NCBI GenBank assembly: GCA_013368315.1
Contig: JAACJM010000066.1
Span: 186,001-250,000, forward strand
DNA length: 64,000 nucleotides
Direction: 5' to 3'
From: Tetrapyrgos nigripes
Taxonomy: Eukaryota; Basidiomycota; Agaricomycetes; Agaricales; Campanellaceae
The notes beneath the pieces are model-generated. The model ran no database searches, had not been told where the DNA came from, and saw only the letters and a program-made list of their open reading frames with translations. Both the position numbers and the translations under genes were made by a program. Shown in pieces: positions 40,486 through 51,540 of the stretch (positions are counted from its first letter, which is position 1; each line of letters opens with the position of its first letter).

Positions 40486-41932
40486 TCACGTCAACTTGTC
40501 GATAGAGCTGGAGGGTGCCACGGATTGGACTGGGTCACAATCGTCCTGCCAGTGCCAATGCAGTAATTGCAAACCGTCACGGTCACGGTGTTGGGGAACC
40601 CGAAAGTGATCCGGACAAGGTTGTACCGTTGGGAGTGATCATGATGAGAAGAGGTCATGCCACCAATCAAGTAAGTCGACTACGATTGTTGATGTGACTC
40701 ACCGAACTGAAGTTATTCTGTCCTGGCTCACTAAACAGATGTCCAAGGGTCGGTAGCGTCCTAGGCCCGATTTGTCGACGAAGGACGGAACGAGTGTTGA
40801 GAGTCTGCAAAACTGGTCAGAAGCCTCTAATTGTAAACACAGGTCAATTGACGATTACCGTCATGAGGGTGTTTCTGTTGGAAATGAAGAGATTGTCGCC
40901 AGAGATAATCATTAGTGCGATAGATCGAAGACCTACGTGTACAATCGGGCCATGGGCAATGCAAACAGCACGGGCAGGTTTGTCCTGGGACTGATGGTCT
41001 ACAATGACTTGGGTGAGCTTCAAGCCTTCGTTTCGTGAAATCAAATAATGCACTGACTATCAAAACCAAATAACAAATGCAAAAGACGGTCACAGGCAAT
41101 GCAGTTTGTACTGATGTGCGAATGAGCTTGGAAATGACAGTATCGCTGGCTAGTTGATAATGATTTCATTTTCAGCGTCACGGTGCCACCGATACCGTCA
41201 GGCTTCAGCTAAAGGATCTCAAAACTGGAAAAACACTCACATTTCATCCCGGTCCTGCTCTTCCACAAATAATACGAGAGCACTGCCGTGATAGACGCAT
41301 CGCAAGCTACTGCGATAGCTACCCAGCTGTCCGCAACAGGAATCCGTCTAGCATTGGCTTCTACATTCGGTTCACGCAATGAGGTGATACTCGTTGCAAA
41401 AGCTAATCCCCCTTGAGCCAGGGAAAGAGTGCAAATGACGACGAAGAGGACAAATGATTTGGAGAAAACACGAATACGCCAGGCGAGGAAGAATTGTACT
41501 GGGACGGAAATCCTAGTAACAGACGCGTACAGTGCTGAGTTGGCTTTTCCACTTCAATTGCCAGTTTCTGGAATACTCACAGCGTGGTGGTAATAGCTAT
41601 CGTGTTGTACTGCCAAGGAGTCGAAAGGAGACCAATTTTGTTCTCGAAGCTATCTACGACGTAGTGCCACAGCAAGTACGAGGACGTACAAGAGGAGAAC
41701 GTGTCGACAACTGCGACCCACATGACAAGGCCGCTGCAGGATGGTTTTGAGCCGTTTAATTGAATTGCACCAACTTGAGTACGCACGTAATGGTAGGTCC
41801 ATCTTTGATTCTGGACTCATAGTACTCGAAGAACTGGACCATACAGATCCCAGCAAGAAGAGCGTTGACCAAAGTAGAAACCACGACAGGTCCGAGAACG
41901 AAGCTGACGTTGATGGGAGGATTTTCTGTCAT
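40486..41932 (-). CDS. Seven-helix membrane protein, DUF6534-like (copy D)
   Basis: Eight exons encode 300 residues: 41932-41787, 41733-41581, 41512-41241, 41149-41058, 40998-40937, 40874-40859, 40804-40703 and 40545-40486. It starts MTENPPINVSFVLGPVVVST. Intron 3 has a GT donor (AAAT/GTGAGT). The fourth-to-fifth helix loop differs from the others (ATSITSLREPNVEANARRIP). In exon 8 a 2-bp insertion (TATCGACAAG for TATCCAAG), shared with copy F, shifts the frame and ends the protein at SSSIDKLT, removing the Ser/Thr-rich tail. All other exons are open. Confidence 0.83.
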
Positions 41933-42560
41933 GTTGGGTATAGAGGGGACTTGAACAAGTTGGAGAGTGACTCAAGAGTTTTCCAGGTTTTAGACCGAGA
42001 CCGAATATCGAGTCTTCGTCAATCGCGATCCATTTAGCGGTACGTTTCGGACTAGATTACTCCCAACCCCTATGGCGTTCGCACCGGAAGATTCCCATAC
42101 TAGGCTTTAAGCTAGGTTCTACATCTTCCATGGTTCAACCAGGGATGCATTGGCCCATCAGGTGTGAAAATCAAACTCCGATAATGCTGGCATGAAGGCC
42201 TGAAGATAATCCATCTTCCGGTACGTTTACTCGTCCAACGCATCTCAAATATTCATCGCCTTTCTCTCCCCATCAATTTCAAAGGATTCCACTGTACAGT
42301 TTCTCGCAAACGCGTGGTGAAATATCCTTGGTGGAGGAGTGTATCTTCCGACCAAGGACTGAAATGCCAAGGTGCTGCGGGTGGCGTGTAGCTACTCTCA
42401 TGTCATTCTTTGGCGAGTAAAACTTCCAACTCCGCTCGGGAACAAAGGAAGTAGGTGCTTCGTTTTCATGACAGTCCCATCCACCGCATGATCATCATGA
42501 TCGACCTCATATAAAAGAAACCTTTTCGTATCAACAAATCTCATCCTACCTCTGTTCCCC
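41933..42560. promoter_or_regulatory. Divergent promoter region between copy D and gene X copy 2
   Basis: The best complete example of the shared region: membrane-protein start on the left strand, gene X start on the right. A TATAAA at about 42510, facing right, lies about 50 bp before the gene X ATG (42562). Conserved blocks CCTTGGTGGAGGAGTGTATC and GGCGAGTAAAAC are present. Confidence 0.55.
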
Positions 42561-42561
42561 T

Positions 42562-43480
42562 ATGAGTTCCTATTACGAACTGACTTCCAAGGATGGAGGC
42601 AAGAAGTTCAAAAGTAATCCGCACGAATAAGTTGAAGAGGAGCGTGCTTTCCTTTGTATCTCACTACTTCTCTACCTGATCATATCTACACGAAATATGT
42701 AGTCGAAAAGCTGACGGATTCAACGCTTTCGATGCTGGAGACGTACTCTACATCCCCGGGCTCATACCCGTCTCAAAGGAGTCTCTCGAGGAAGCCGTGG
42801 ACGCTTCCTGGATTTGTCCTCGCCGAACCGTTCCCATCATCGCTTTCGGGACTTTTGCTGTACCGACTCAGGAGGATCACCACTACTTCAAGTATGCGGT
42901 TCCGAGTAGCGCGGAGGCGAAGGAATGGGTTTGCGAGGCCGATGTGTGGGATGATAATGCGATGTCCATCGGTGACAGGGACCAAGAATTCAAGAACTCG
43001 TATTAGAAACCCAGCAGAGGACATAAAATCCCCGAGACATAAAATAATTGCCCCTGAAGTGTTGGACCGGAAAGGGTGTTGGTGGCTGCTAGTTGGATTC
43101 CTTTCGGTGGTAGAGGTAGACGAGAAGGAGGAAGAGATCGGGGAACGAGGACGAGAACGTCAGGAGGAGGAGCAGCAGCAGCAGCAGCAGCAGGTGTGGG
43201 TGTGTATAAGGATGGGTATGGGAATGGTGCGATTGGGAGGAGGAGGAGGAGGAGTAGTGTATTATGGGAATGGGACGGAACTGGAACCACAGGCGCAGAC
43301 GCAGAAGCCGGGAGTTGGACCTTAGGGTTGGAGACAGGGTTAGGAACAGGAATAGGTTCGGGCTCCGGCATGGGAACGGGCTCGGAATACGACTACGAAT
43401 GCGTCCTCGTTGGCGATACGGCAGCGGGAGAGTTTAATCTGAAGGTGGATGGTGAGTACTTTTTTGTCTTTTTGTCTTTC
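42562..43480 (+). pseudogene. Gene X, copy 2
   Basis: It begins MSSYYELTSKDGGKKF and soon hits a stop. Exon 2 (about 42707-43004) is the best preserved stretch of gene X: GFNAFDAGDVLYIPGLIPVS, KESLEEAVDASWICPRRTVP, IIAFGTFAVPTQEDHHYFKY and AVPSSAEAKEWVCEADVWDD. It ends at a TAG (SY*KPSRG) that also occurs in copies 1 and 4, either a shared stop or an intron acceptor. Behind it are CAG/GGA low-complexity runs and a last frame GSEYDYECVLVGDTAAGEFN. Identity unknown; an acyltransferase-like fold is only a guess. It converges on copy E. Confidence 0.4.
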
Positions 43481-43491
43481 AGTGGTTAGGC

Positions 43492-45069
43492 TCACAGGGT
43501 CTCAAGATCGCCTCTTGATTTCTGCCAGTACGGTTCTTGTTCACTATGCGAATCTGTTATATCACTCCTCGATCCTTTGACCCTATTTCCTTGTACACTC
43601 AAATCATGCATTGTAGTGGTCGAGATCACGTCAAGTTGCATAGAGTTGGAGGATGCCACGGATTGGCCTGGGTGACGATCGCTCTGCCAGTGCCAATGCA
43701 GCAATTGCAAACCGTCACGGTGTTGGCGCACCGAAAGTGATCCGGACAAGGTTGTAACGTTGGAGTGATTGGTATAATGAGAACAAGTCGTGCAATTAAT
43801 TAAGTCGGCAACGACTTATCGAGGTATGCGACTGTGACTCACCGAACCGAAGCTATCTGACTCAAACAGTTGTCCAAGGGTCTGTACAGTCTTAGGCCCC
43901 ATTTGTTCACGAGGGACGGAACGAGTATTGAGAGTCTGCGTACAAAACTCGTCAGAAGCCTCTAATCGTAAACACAGGCCAATTGACGATTACCGTCATG
44001 AGGGTGTTTCTGTCGGAAATGAAGAGATTGCCGTCATAAATAATCACCCTTGCGATACATTGAAGACCTACGTGTACAATCGGGCCACGGGCAATGTAAA
44101 AATCAGGTGCAAGTTTGACTTGGGATTGGCGGTCTATAAAGGCTTGGGTAAGCCTCAAACCCTGGTTTCTTGAAATCAATTAATGAGACTGACCAGAAGA
44201 GACAAACTACCAATGCAGAAGACTGTCACAGGCAATGCAGTTTCTACTGATGTGCGAATGACCTTGGAAATAACACTGTCAGAGGCTAATTGATGATTAT
44301 TTCATTTTCAAGTTCACGGCGCCACCGGTACCGTCAGTCTTCAGCTAGAGGATCTCAACACTGAACAAATACTTGCCATTCATCCCGGTCCTGCTCTTCC
44401 ACAAATAATACGAAAGCACCGTCGTGATAGACGCATCGCAAGCTAAGGCGATAGCCAGCCAACTGTCTGCCACAGGGACACGTCTAGCATTGGCCTCTAG
44501 ATTCGGTGCGAGCAATGCCCCGATACTCAATGCAAAAGCTAATCCCCCTTGAGCCAGTGAAAGAGTGCAGATGCCGATGAAGAGGACGAATGATTCGGAG
44601 AACATACGAATACGCCAGGCGAGGAAGAATTGTACTGGGACGGAGATGCTAGTAACAGACGCGTACAGTGCTGAGTGGGCTTATCCGCATGAATTGTCAG
44701 TGTCTGGAATACTCACAGCGTGGTAGAGATAGGTATCGTGTTGTACTGCCAAGGAGTCGAAAGAAGACCAATTTTGTTCTCGAAACTATCTACGGCGTAG
44801 TGCCACAGCAAGTACGAAGACGTACAAGAAGAGAACGTGTCGACAAGGGCGACCCATATGACGAGGCCGCTGTAGGATGGTTTTGAGCCGTTTAATTGAA
44901 TTGCACAAACTTGGAGTACGCACGTAATGGTAGGTCCATCTTTGATTCTAGAAGTATAGTACTCGAGGAACTGGACGAGACAGATCCCAGCGAGAAGAGC
45001 GTTGATTAAAGTAGAAACCACGACAGGTCCGAGAATGAGGCTGATATTGATGGGAGCAATTTCTGCCAT
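43492..45069 (-). CDS. Seven-helix membrane protein, DUF6534-like (copy E)
   Basis: Eight exons encode 341 residues, the longest of the set: 45069-44924, 44869-44717, 44648-44377, 44285-44194, 44133-44072, 44009-43994, 43935-43843 and 43683-43492. It starts MAEIAPINISLILGPVVVST. Intron 3 has a GC donor (AATG/GCAAGT). Exon 7 is three codons shorter than in C, D and F. The tail resembles copy C (LDVISTTTMHDLSVQGNRVK, then GSRSDITDSHSEQEPYWQKS) and extends to RGDLETL. Charged and aromatic residues differ from copy C in loops, while the helices are well conserved. Confidence 0.84.
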
Positions 45070-45640
45070 GCTGGGTATGGAGGGGACTCGAACAAGTTGG
45101 AGGGCTGAGAATTTCCAGGTTTTAAACCGAGGCCGAATATTGAGTCGCCGTCAATCGCGATTCATTGAGCAGCACGTTTCGGGCTAGATTACTCCGCTGT
45201 CCCTATGGCGCTCTCACCCGAAGATGTCCATACTAGGTTTTAGCTACGTTCTACGTCTACCGTGATTTTGGTTGGCCCAGGGATCAACCAGGGATGTATT
45301 GGCCCATCGGGAGTGGAAATCAAACTTTGAAGATGTTGGCTCGAAAGCCTCAAGATAATTCATCCCCTAGCCTAGTAGTAAGTTCACTCGTTCAAATATT
45401 CATCGCCTTTCTCTTCTCATCCATTTGAAAGGAGTTTGTACAGTGTCTCGCGACCGCGAGATGAAATGTCCTTGGTGGAGGAGTGTATCACCCGCCAAGG
45501 ACTTACACTCCTCCATGAAGGAGTGGCACGCTGTTGGTGGCGTGTAATTACTTTCATGTCAGCCTTTGGCGAGTAAAACGTCCAACTCCGCTCAGGAACA
45601 GAGGAAGTAGGTGCTTCGTTTTCGCCAAAACGGACATTAC
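45070..45640. promoter_or_regulatory. Upstream region of copy E, shared promoter repeat
   Basis: Same conserved blocks (GTCCTTGGTGGAGGAGTG, TTGGCGAGTAAAACGTCCAA). It carries a small inverted duplication, GGAGGAGTGTATCACC ... ACACTCCTCCATGAAGGAGT, near 45475-45525. The end, with the gene X TATA box and start, is deleted. Confidence 0.5.
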
Positions 45641-46039
45641 AACTACGAGACATAAAATAACTCCCCCTGAAGTCTTGGATCGGAGAGGGTGCTGGTGCCT
45701 GCTAGTCGGATTACTTTTGTTGGTAGAGGTAGACGAGAAGGAGGAAGAGATGGTAGGGGCGAGAGAGCTGGGGGAACGAGGACGAGGACATCAGGAGGAG
45801 GAGCAGCAGCAGTAGGGGTGGGTATGAGTGGGTATTGGGGTGGGTATGCGAATGGTACGATTGGGGAATGGGAGGCAACTGGAAACACAGGCGCAGACGC
45901 AGACGCAGACGCCGGGAGCTGGACCTTTTCAAATTCAACTCAAGAAAAATCCAACTCAAGAATCAGACGAAGGTATTCACAAAGACGACAATGTGGATGA
46001 GGATAGACCCAACCTCAGGGTTGGGGTCAGGATTAGCAA
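45641..46039 (+). pseudogene. Gene X, copy 3, 5'-truncated
   Basis: Only the part after exon 2 remains, starting at ACATTACAACTACGAGACAT. It shows the VEVDEKEEE-like frame, the Gly/Arg/Glu-rich low-complexity run and a fragment PGAGPFQIQLKKNPTQESDE. It joins directly to the segment shared with 29050. Confidence 0.4.
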
Positions 46040-46909
46040 TAGTCTTCCCTAGGCAGACATTCCATCTCATTGTTTCCGTCTGGTTCTGGTTCTCCTGTGC
46101 GACGTGTACTGGCTTGTGTCATAGTTTTTTTGTTTTCGAATTCTGTTTTCCTTTTCAACGCCAACGCCAACATTTTCTCATTCAACCCGTAAGCAGTGCT
46201 CTGAGCTGTCCGCCGCACATGTATGGAAGGCGAGTAATGACCCTTCCATGCCGCTCTTGGTACCCTGAGAGACACTGTATCTCAGAGGAGTCTGAGTCAG
46301 AGTCATATTGTTTTCTTTCCTTTCTCTCCTCTCTTAAGCTTTACTGTAATAATGTTTCCTGTCTTGCAATATCTGGCGACGTTGCACATGTACGATACTA
46401 TACAGTATACACCTCCATATTATGATATCCCTACTCATGTCCTTCCTGCAAATGGTTTTTTCTGGTTTGCTGGTTTTCTCCTGCATGCGTGTGGCATGTG
46501 CTTTTTTCTGTGTCTTGTTATTCGTTAATCTTTTTCATTCTGCTGCATTATATCTCGCACTCGCATCATCGTATTTCACGGGCCATGGGACCATCGTTAT
46601 GTCTTGTGGTTAAACGTTCTGTATGTACAACGTATCCATCCACTCACCTATCTATTATATCTATGCTATACAGTTGCAATTCCAAGCTGGGTAACATATT
46701 TTGCGATGGGACCCCAGTGCCCACTCCCCCAAGCTTCTGAATCCTGAGTCCTCGCCTCAACCCCTGCTCTGAGCGTGCTGGTCAAAGTCGGGATTACTGA
46801 TGAAACGCCGAGACCAAAAGCCAGCCCTACACATTGTCCTGATCCGTGACAGATGGGGCTGGGGCTGGAGCTAGAGCTGGTCAGAGGCGGCGGCGGCGGC
46901 GACAGCACA

Positions 46910-48104
46910 CTAAAAGTCAAAGCCCGTTCAGGTCCTCGTACAGCAGCTCTCGCATCCCTGGTGGGAGGATGGGTTGATTGTCTTTCACCATGTAGCCTAT
47001 AATGATAATAACGAAAATACGAAATGGGAAGAAAGGGAAAGAAAGAAAACGTCAGTACCGTGACAATAGCAAATGGCAATGACAATGACATGGAATGACG
47101 AAGGCAGAAAGCACAGGCCAAGCTAGAGCCAAGTAGAGATTGGAGAATGAAGACGTACGGAATGGCATCTCGACGCTTTCGTGTAAGTAAGAGTAAGACT
47201 GAGTCAAAAGGCAATAGCTGAGAAGCGTATCTTCGCATTGAAAGTTTTAGTGGGGAAGTCCTGGAAACAGCGACAGCGCCGTGACGATGTCAACCCATAA
47301 TGGAATAGAGGCAAGTGCAAGCTGAGGAACGCACGATGTTGGGTATTTTGTCCAGAAGTACTGTGTAAGATAAAGAAACGACAGCATAATATGTTTGCGA
47401 TGATGTGCACTGTTATCTTGTACATGTTTGTGACACCTAGTGCAGTGTTTGTGGTCATCTGAACAGGACCTAGGGTCGTCCAGGGAAGCCAAGGACAGGC
47501 AGTTCAACTGTCCAGTCTCGAGGTTGATCGTCACCCAAAGAAAAAACAGTGAGACGAAGGCGAATGTTAAATACGGTGTAGAGACGTACCCAAAATACCC
47601 TATCTCCCAACCATCTTCAGCTAGAAGTCCCAGACTCTAAACCACCAGAACTCTACATCAAACAAAAACCACTCAAACCTCCCATCTCCGTCCTCAGGCG
47701 ACAACTCCTCAGCTTTTGGATCCAGTAGACAAACTTTATCCAACGAACCACCCAGACGTTCGTTCATAAAATCGAGTACCCTTGCTTGATGACATGAGGC
47801 TTCAGTGAGGTTTTCTCTTCCTTCTGGTATATCGGCGAATTTGGCTTGAGCGGTTCCGACGAGGATGATGAGATTGGTAAAGTGGACATGGGATCCTTGG
47901 CCTGCAAGAGTGCGCATGACTGTATGGCATCCAGATGAAATTAAGAGAGCATAGTAAAAGACAGATTTAAAGAGCGTCGGATTGGACGTGCTCTTGGGTT
48001 GACGACCAAGCTTGAACCAACCGCGTGCTCAAGCTCTACCCATGCTGGGACTCTTCTGGAAGTCTCGTCGTCTTTTTCCATGTATTCTATATGATACTTG
48101 GGGT
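46910..48104 (-). pseudogene. SFM1-like SPOUT methyltransferase, copy 3
   Basis: Remnants include MRTLAGQGSHVHFTNL, LTEASCHQARVLDFMNERLG, VCLLDPKAEELSPEDGDGRF, EWFLFD, a GILG mini-exon, GDDQPRDW, and unlike copy 2 it retains the exon for ESVEMPF. Defects: a one-base loss in GRR/LGP near 47473, a further deletion in the TKRVVQDK motif near 47425, and loss of a codon in the LDPKAE motif. Hence non-functional. Confidence 0.75.
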
Positions 48105-48344
48105 GGGTTTAGAGCGTTTTTGGTGACAATTCTGGGGGACATAGTAGCCAAAGCCCATGGCGAAAAAAGAAAAGGAAAATTGCACAGCCACGCTAGTTGT
48201 GTCTACTACTTCTGCCCCCACCTCGACGAATCGCCAGCGAGTTACTTTTCTTGCCCAATGAGAAGCTGGTACAATATGTAAGTGCAAGTGGATGCTGCTG
48301 CTACTAGAGCTGATATTATACGGAGATAGACAGGTAGAGAGGGA

Positions 48345-48560
48345 AAATGGATGGAAATCTGAAAGACTCTTTTTCTACTATGACTCCTTTTTCTGAGGCT
48401 CAAAGCTTCATAGCCTTTCAGCGGTGCAATATCTCATTGGACGCCCACGTAAATCAAACGTATACTCCTTCGCTAAGACGTATGACTCTGAATATTTGGA
48501 TACAATAAATTTGTGTACGGAAGCATCCCTACGCCGTATTCTTCTGATACTGTCGTGCTC
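48345..48560 (+). other. Conserved segment divergent from SFM1, copy 2
   Basis: Near-identical to 40141-40370, with frame KSNVYSFAKTYDSEYLDTIN. Not recognised. Confidence 0.35.
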
Positions 48561-48698
48561 TGAGCCTCCACTCAGGTTCATAGGCCTTTTGAATTCTGCC
48601 AGTCCGATGCTTGTTCGTCATGCGAATCTGTTTTTTCACTCCGCGATATTTTGACCTTTTTTCCTCCGAAACTCAAATCATTCATCGTAGTGTCGGGA

Positions 48699-50140
48699 TC
48701 ACATCAACTTGTCGATAGAGCTGGAGGGTGCCACGGATTGGACTGGGTCGCGATCGTCCTGCCAGTGCCAATGCAGCAATTGCAAACCGTCACGGTGTTG
48801 GGGAACCCGATAGTGATCCGGACAAGGTTGTACCGTTGGGAGTGATGATGAGAAGAGGTCGTGCAGTCAAGTAAGTCGGCCACGATTGTTGATGTATGCG
48901 ACTGTAACTCACCGAACTGAAGTTATTCTGTCCTGACTCACTAAACAGATGTCCAAGGGTCGGTAGAGTCCTAGGCCTCATTTGTCGACGAAGGACGGAA
49001 CGAGTGTTGAGAGTCTGCGTACAAAACTGGTCAGAAATCTCTAATCTAACACAGGCCAATCGACGATTACCGTCATGAGGGTATTCCTGTCGGAAATGAA
49101 GAGATTGTTGCCAGAGATAATCATTATTGCGATAGTTTGAAGACTTACGTGTACAATCGGGCCATTGGCAATGCAAACATCGCGTGCAGGTTTGTCCTGG
49201 GAATGGTGGTCTACAACGACTTGGGTGAGCCTCAAGCCTTGGTTTCGTCAAACCGATTAATGACACTGACCAGAAACACCAAATCACAAATGCAAAAGAC
49301 CGTCACAGGCAATGCAGTTTCTACTGATGTGCGAATGACCTTGGAAATAACAGTGTCAGAGGCTAATTGATGATTTTTTCGTTTTCAGCGTCACGGCGCC
49401 ACCGGTACCATCAGCTAGAGGATCTCAACACTGTACAAATACTCGCCTTTCATCCCGGTCCTACTCTTCAACAGATAATACGAGAGCGCCACCGTGATAG
49501 ACGCATCGCAAGCTACGGCGATAGCCAGCCAACTGTCTGCCACAGGGATTCGTCTAGCATTGGCTTCTACATTTGGTTCTCCTAACGCACCGATACTCGA
49601 TGCAAAAGCTAATCCCCCTTGAGCCAGGGAAAGAGTACAGATTACGATGAAGAGGACAAATGATTTGGAGAAAACACGAATACGCCAGGCGAGGAAGAAT
49701 TGTACTGGGACGGAAATGCTAGTGGCAAACGCATACAGTGTTTAGTTGGCTTTTCCACATCAATTGCCGGTGTCTGGAATACTCACAGCGTGGTGGAGAC
49801 AGCTATTGTGTTGTACTGCCAAGGAGTCGAAAGGAGACCAATTTTGTTCCCGAAATTATCTACAGCGTAGTGCCACAGCAAGTACGAAGACGTACAGGAA
49901 GAGAACGTGTCGACAACGACGACCCATATGACGAGGCCACTGTAGGATGGCTTTTGAGTCGTTTGATTGAATCGCATAAATTTGGAGTACGCACGTAATG
50001 ATAAGTCCATCTTTGATTCTGGAATCATAATACTCGAGGAACTGGACCATACAGATCCCAGCGAGAAGAGCGTTAACCAAAGTAGAAACCACCACAGGTC
50101 CGAGAATGAGGCTGATGTTGATGGGAGGATTTTCTGCCAT
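48699..50140 (-). CDS. Seven-helix membrane protein, DUF6534-like (copy F)
   Basis: Eight exons encode 300 residues: 50140-49995, 49939-49787, 49718-49447, 49362-49271, 49210-49149, 49086-49071, 49014-48913 and 48758-48699. It starts MAENPPINISLILGPVVVST. Exons 1-3 have exactly the lengths seen in all other copies (146, 153 and 272 bp). Intron 3 has a GC donor. Exon 8 carries the same 2-bp insertion as copy D, ending at SSSIDKLM. If intron 7 were retained, the frame would remain open to SGSLSGSPTP, so an alternative C-terminus is possible in this copy. Confidence 0.83.
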
Positions 50141-50740
50141 GTTGGGTATGGAGGGGACTCAGAGTTTCCTAGGTTTTAGATCGACGCCGAATATTGAGTC
50201 GACGTCAGTTGCGATTCATATTGACCGGTACGTTTCGGGCTAGATCATATGGCTCACCCCTATGGCGCTCCTAGCAACTTACCTGATAATGCCTATTCTA
50301 GGCTTTAGCTACGTCCCAGGGATCAGGGATGCACTCCCTCATCAGGAGTGGAAATCAAACTCCGACCAAGCTGGCCTGGAAGCCTGAATATAATCCATCT
50401 TCTAGTACGTTTACTCGTTCAACACGTCTGACATTTTCATCGCCTTTCCCTGATCATTAATTCCGATTGTACAGTGTCTCGCAAGCGCGAGGTGAACTGT
50501 CCTTGGTGTAGGAGTGTATCACCCCACCAAGGACTGAAACGCCAGGGTGCTGCGGGTGGCGTGTAGCAATTCTGAGTCTCATGTCATCTTTTGGCCAGTA
50601 AACGTCCGACTCCGCTCAGAAACCAAGGAAATAGGTGCTTCGTTTTGCCATGACAGTCCACATCACCGCATAGTCATCACCGACCTCATATACAAAAACA
50701 AACTTGTCGTATCAACAAATCTCATCCTACCTCTGTCCCT
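50141..50740. promoter_or_regulatory. Divergent promoter region between copy F and gene X copy 4
   Basis: Shared blocks as in the other copies; the TATA-like box here reads TATACAAA near 50689. Gene X copy 4 follows at 50741. Confidence 0.5.
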
Positions 50741-51540
50741 CTATGAGTCCTTACTAAGTACGACCTGACCTTCACTTTCAAGTATGGAGGCAAGAGGTTC
50801 ACATACGGATTGAAGGGGCACCATGGCGTGCGTGCTTTCCTTTGTTCCTCACTACTTCGCCATCAGATCATATCTACACGAAATAGTCGAAAGCAGTGCT
50901 TTCAACGCTGGAGGCGTATTCTTCTTCCCCCGGCTCATACCCGTATCAAAAGAGTCCCTCGAGGAAGCGGTGGAAGCTTCCTGGATATGTCTTCGCCGAA
51001 CCGTTCCCCTCCTCGCTTTGAGGACTTTTGCTTTACCGACTCAGGAGGACCATCACCTACTTCAAGTACGCGGTTCCGATTCAGAGTAGCGTGGAAGAGG
51101 TGAAGGAATAGGTTTTCGAGACCATTGTGTGCCATGATAATTTGATGTCTATCCATGGCAGGGAACAGGAATTCAGGAACTCGTATTAGCAACCCGGTAA
51201 AGAACATTACAACCCCGAGACATAATATAATTCCCCCTGAAGTGTTGGATCGGAGAGGGTTGGTGCTTGCTAGTTGGATTACTTTTGGTGGTGGAGGTAG
51301 ATGAGAACGAGGAGATGGTCGGGGAACGAGGACGAGGACGTCAGGAGGATGTCAGGAGGAGGAGCACCAGCACCAGCAGCACCAGGCGTGGGTGTGGGTG
51401 TGTATATGTATAAGTATGGGAATGGTGTAATTTGGAAAACAAAGCAGAGATGCAAACGCTGGGAGGTGGACCTTCTCAACTCAAGAATCAGACAAAATAT
51501 CGACGAAGACGGTAATGGGGATAGACTCCCTGACATGTTC
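50741..51540 (+). pseudogene. Gene X, copy 4
   Basis: The start reads MSPY* but a shifted frame continues YDLTFTFKYGGKRFTYGLKG, so a small insertion broke the first codons. Exon 2 keeps FNAGGVFFFPRLIPVSKESL, EEAVEASWICLRRTVPLLAL and FALPTQEDHH before a deletion shifts the frame. The end (RIRQNIDEDGNGDRLPD) marks the right edge of the duplicated block. Confidence 0.4.

Larger units (their letters stand above)
38445..41960. repeat. Segmental duplication unit S1 (SFM1 copy 2 plus membrane-protein copy D)
   Basis: Gene order, spacing and sequence match 46670-50160 (unit S2): SFM1-like remnant, a 220-bp conserved segment with KSNVYSFAKTYDSEYLDTIN, then a membrane-protein gene. D and F, the two membrane-protein copies in these units, also share a private frameshift in exon 8, which supports common descent of the units. 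Confidence 0.75.
46670..50160. repeat. Segmental duplication unit S2 (SFM1 copy 3 plus membrane-protein copy F)
   Basis: Partner of 38445-41960; see that entry for the shared order and the shared exon-8 frameshift. Confidence 0.75.

Noticed and set aside
42654..43325. A 223-codon plus-strand ORF in gene X copy 2
   Set aside because: It crosses the frame that is conserved between X copies and then enters CAG/GGA low-complexity runs; the conserved frame is a different one.
44345..44605. Single-exon ORFs within the membrane-protein copies as separate small genes
   Set aside because: They are individual exons extended into introns; the eight-exon models with matching phases explain all of them.
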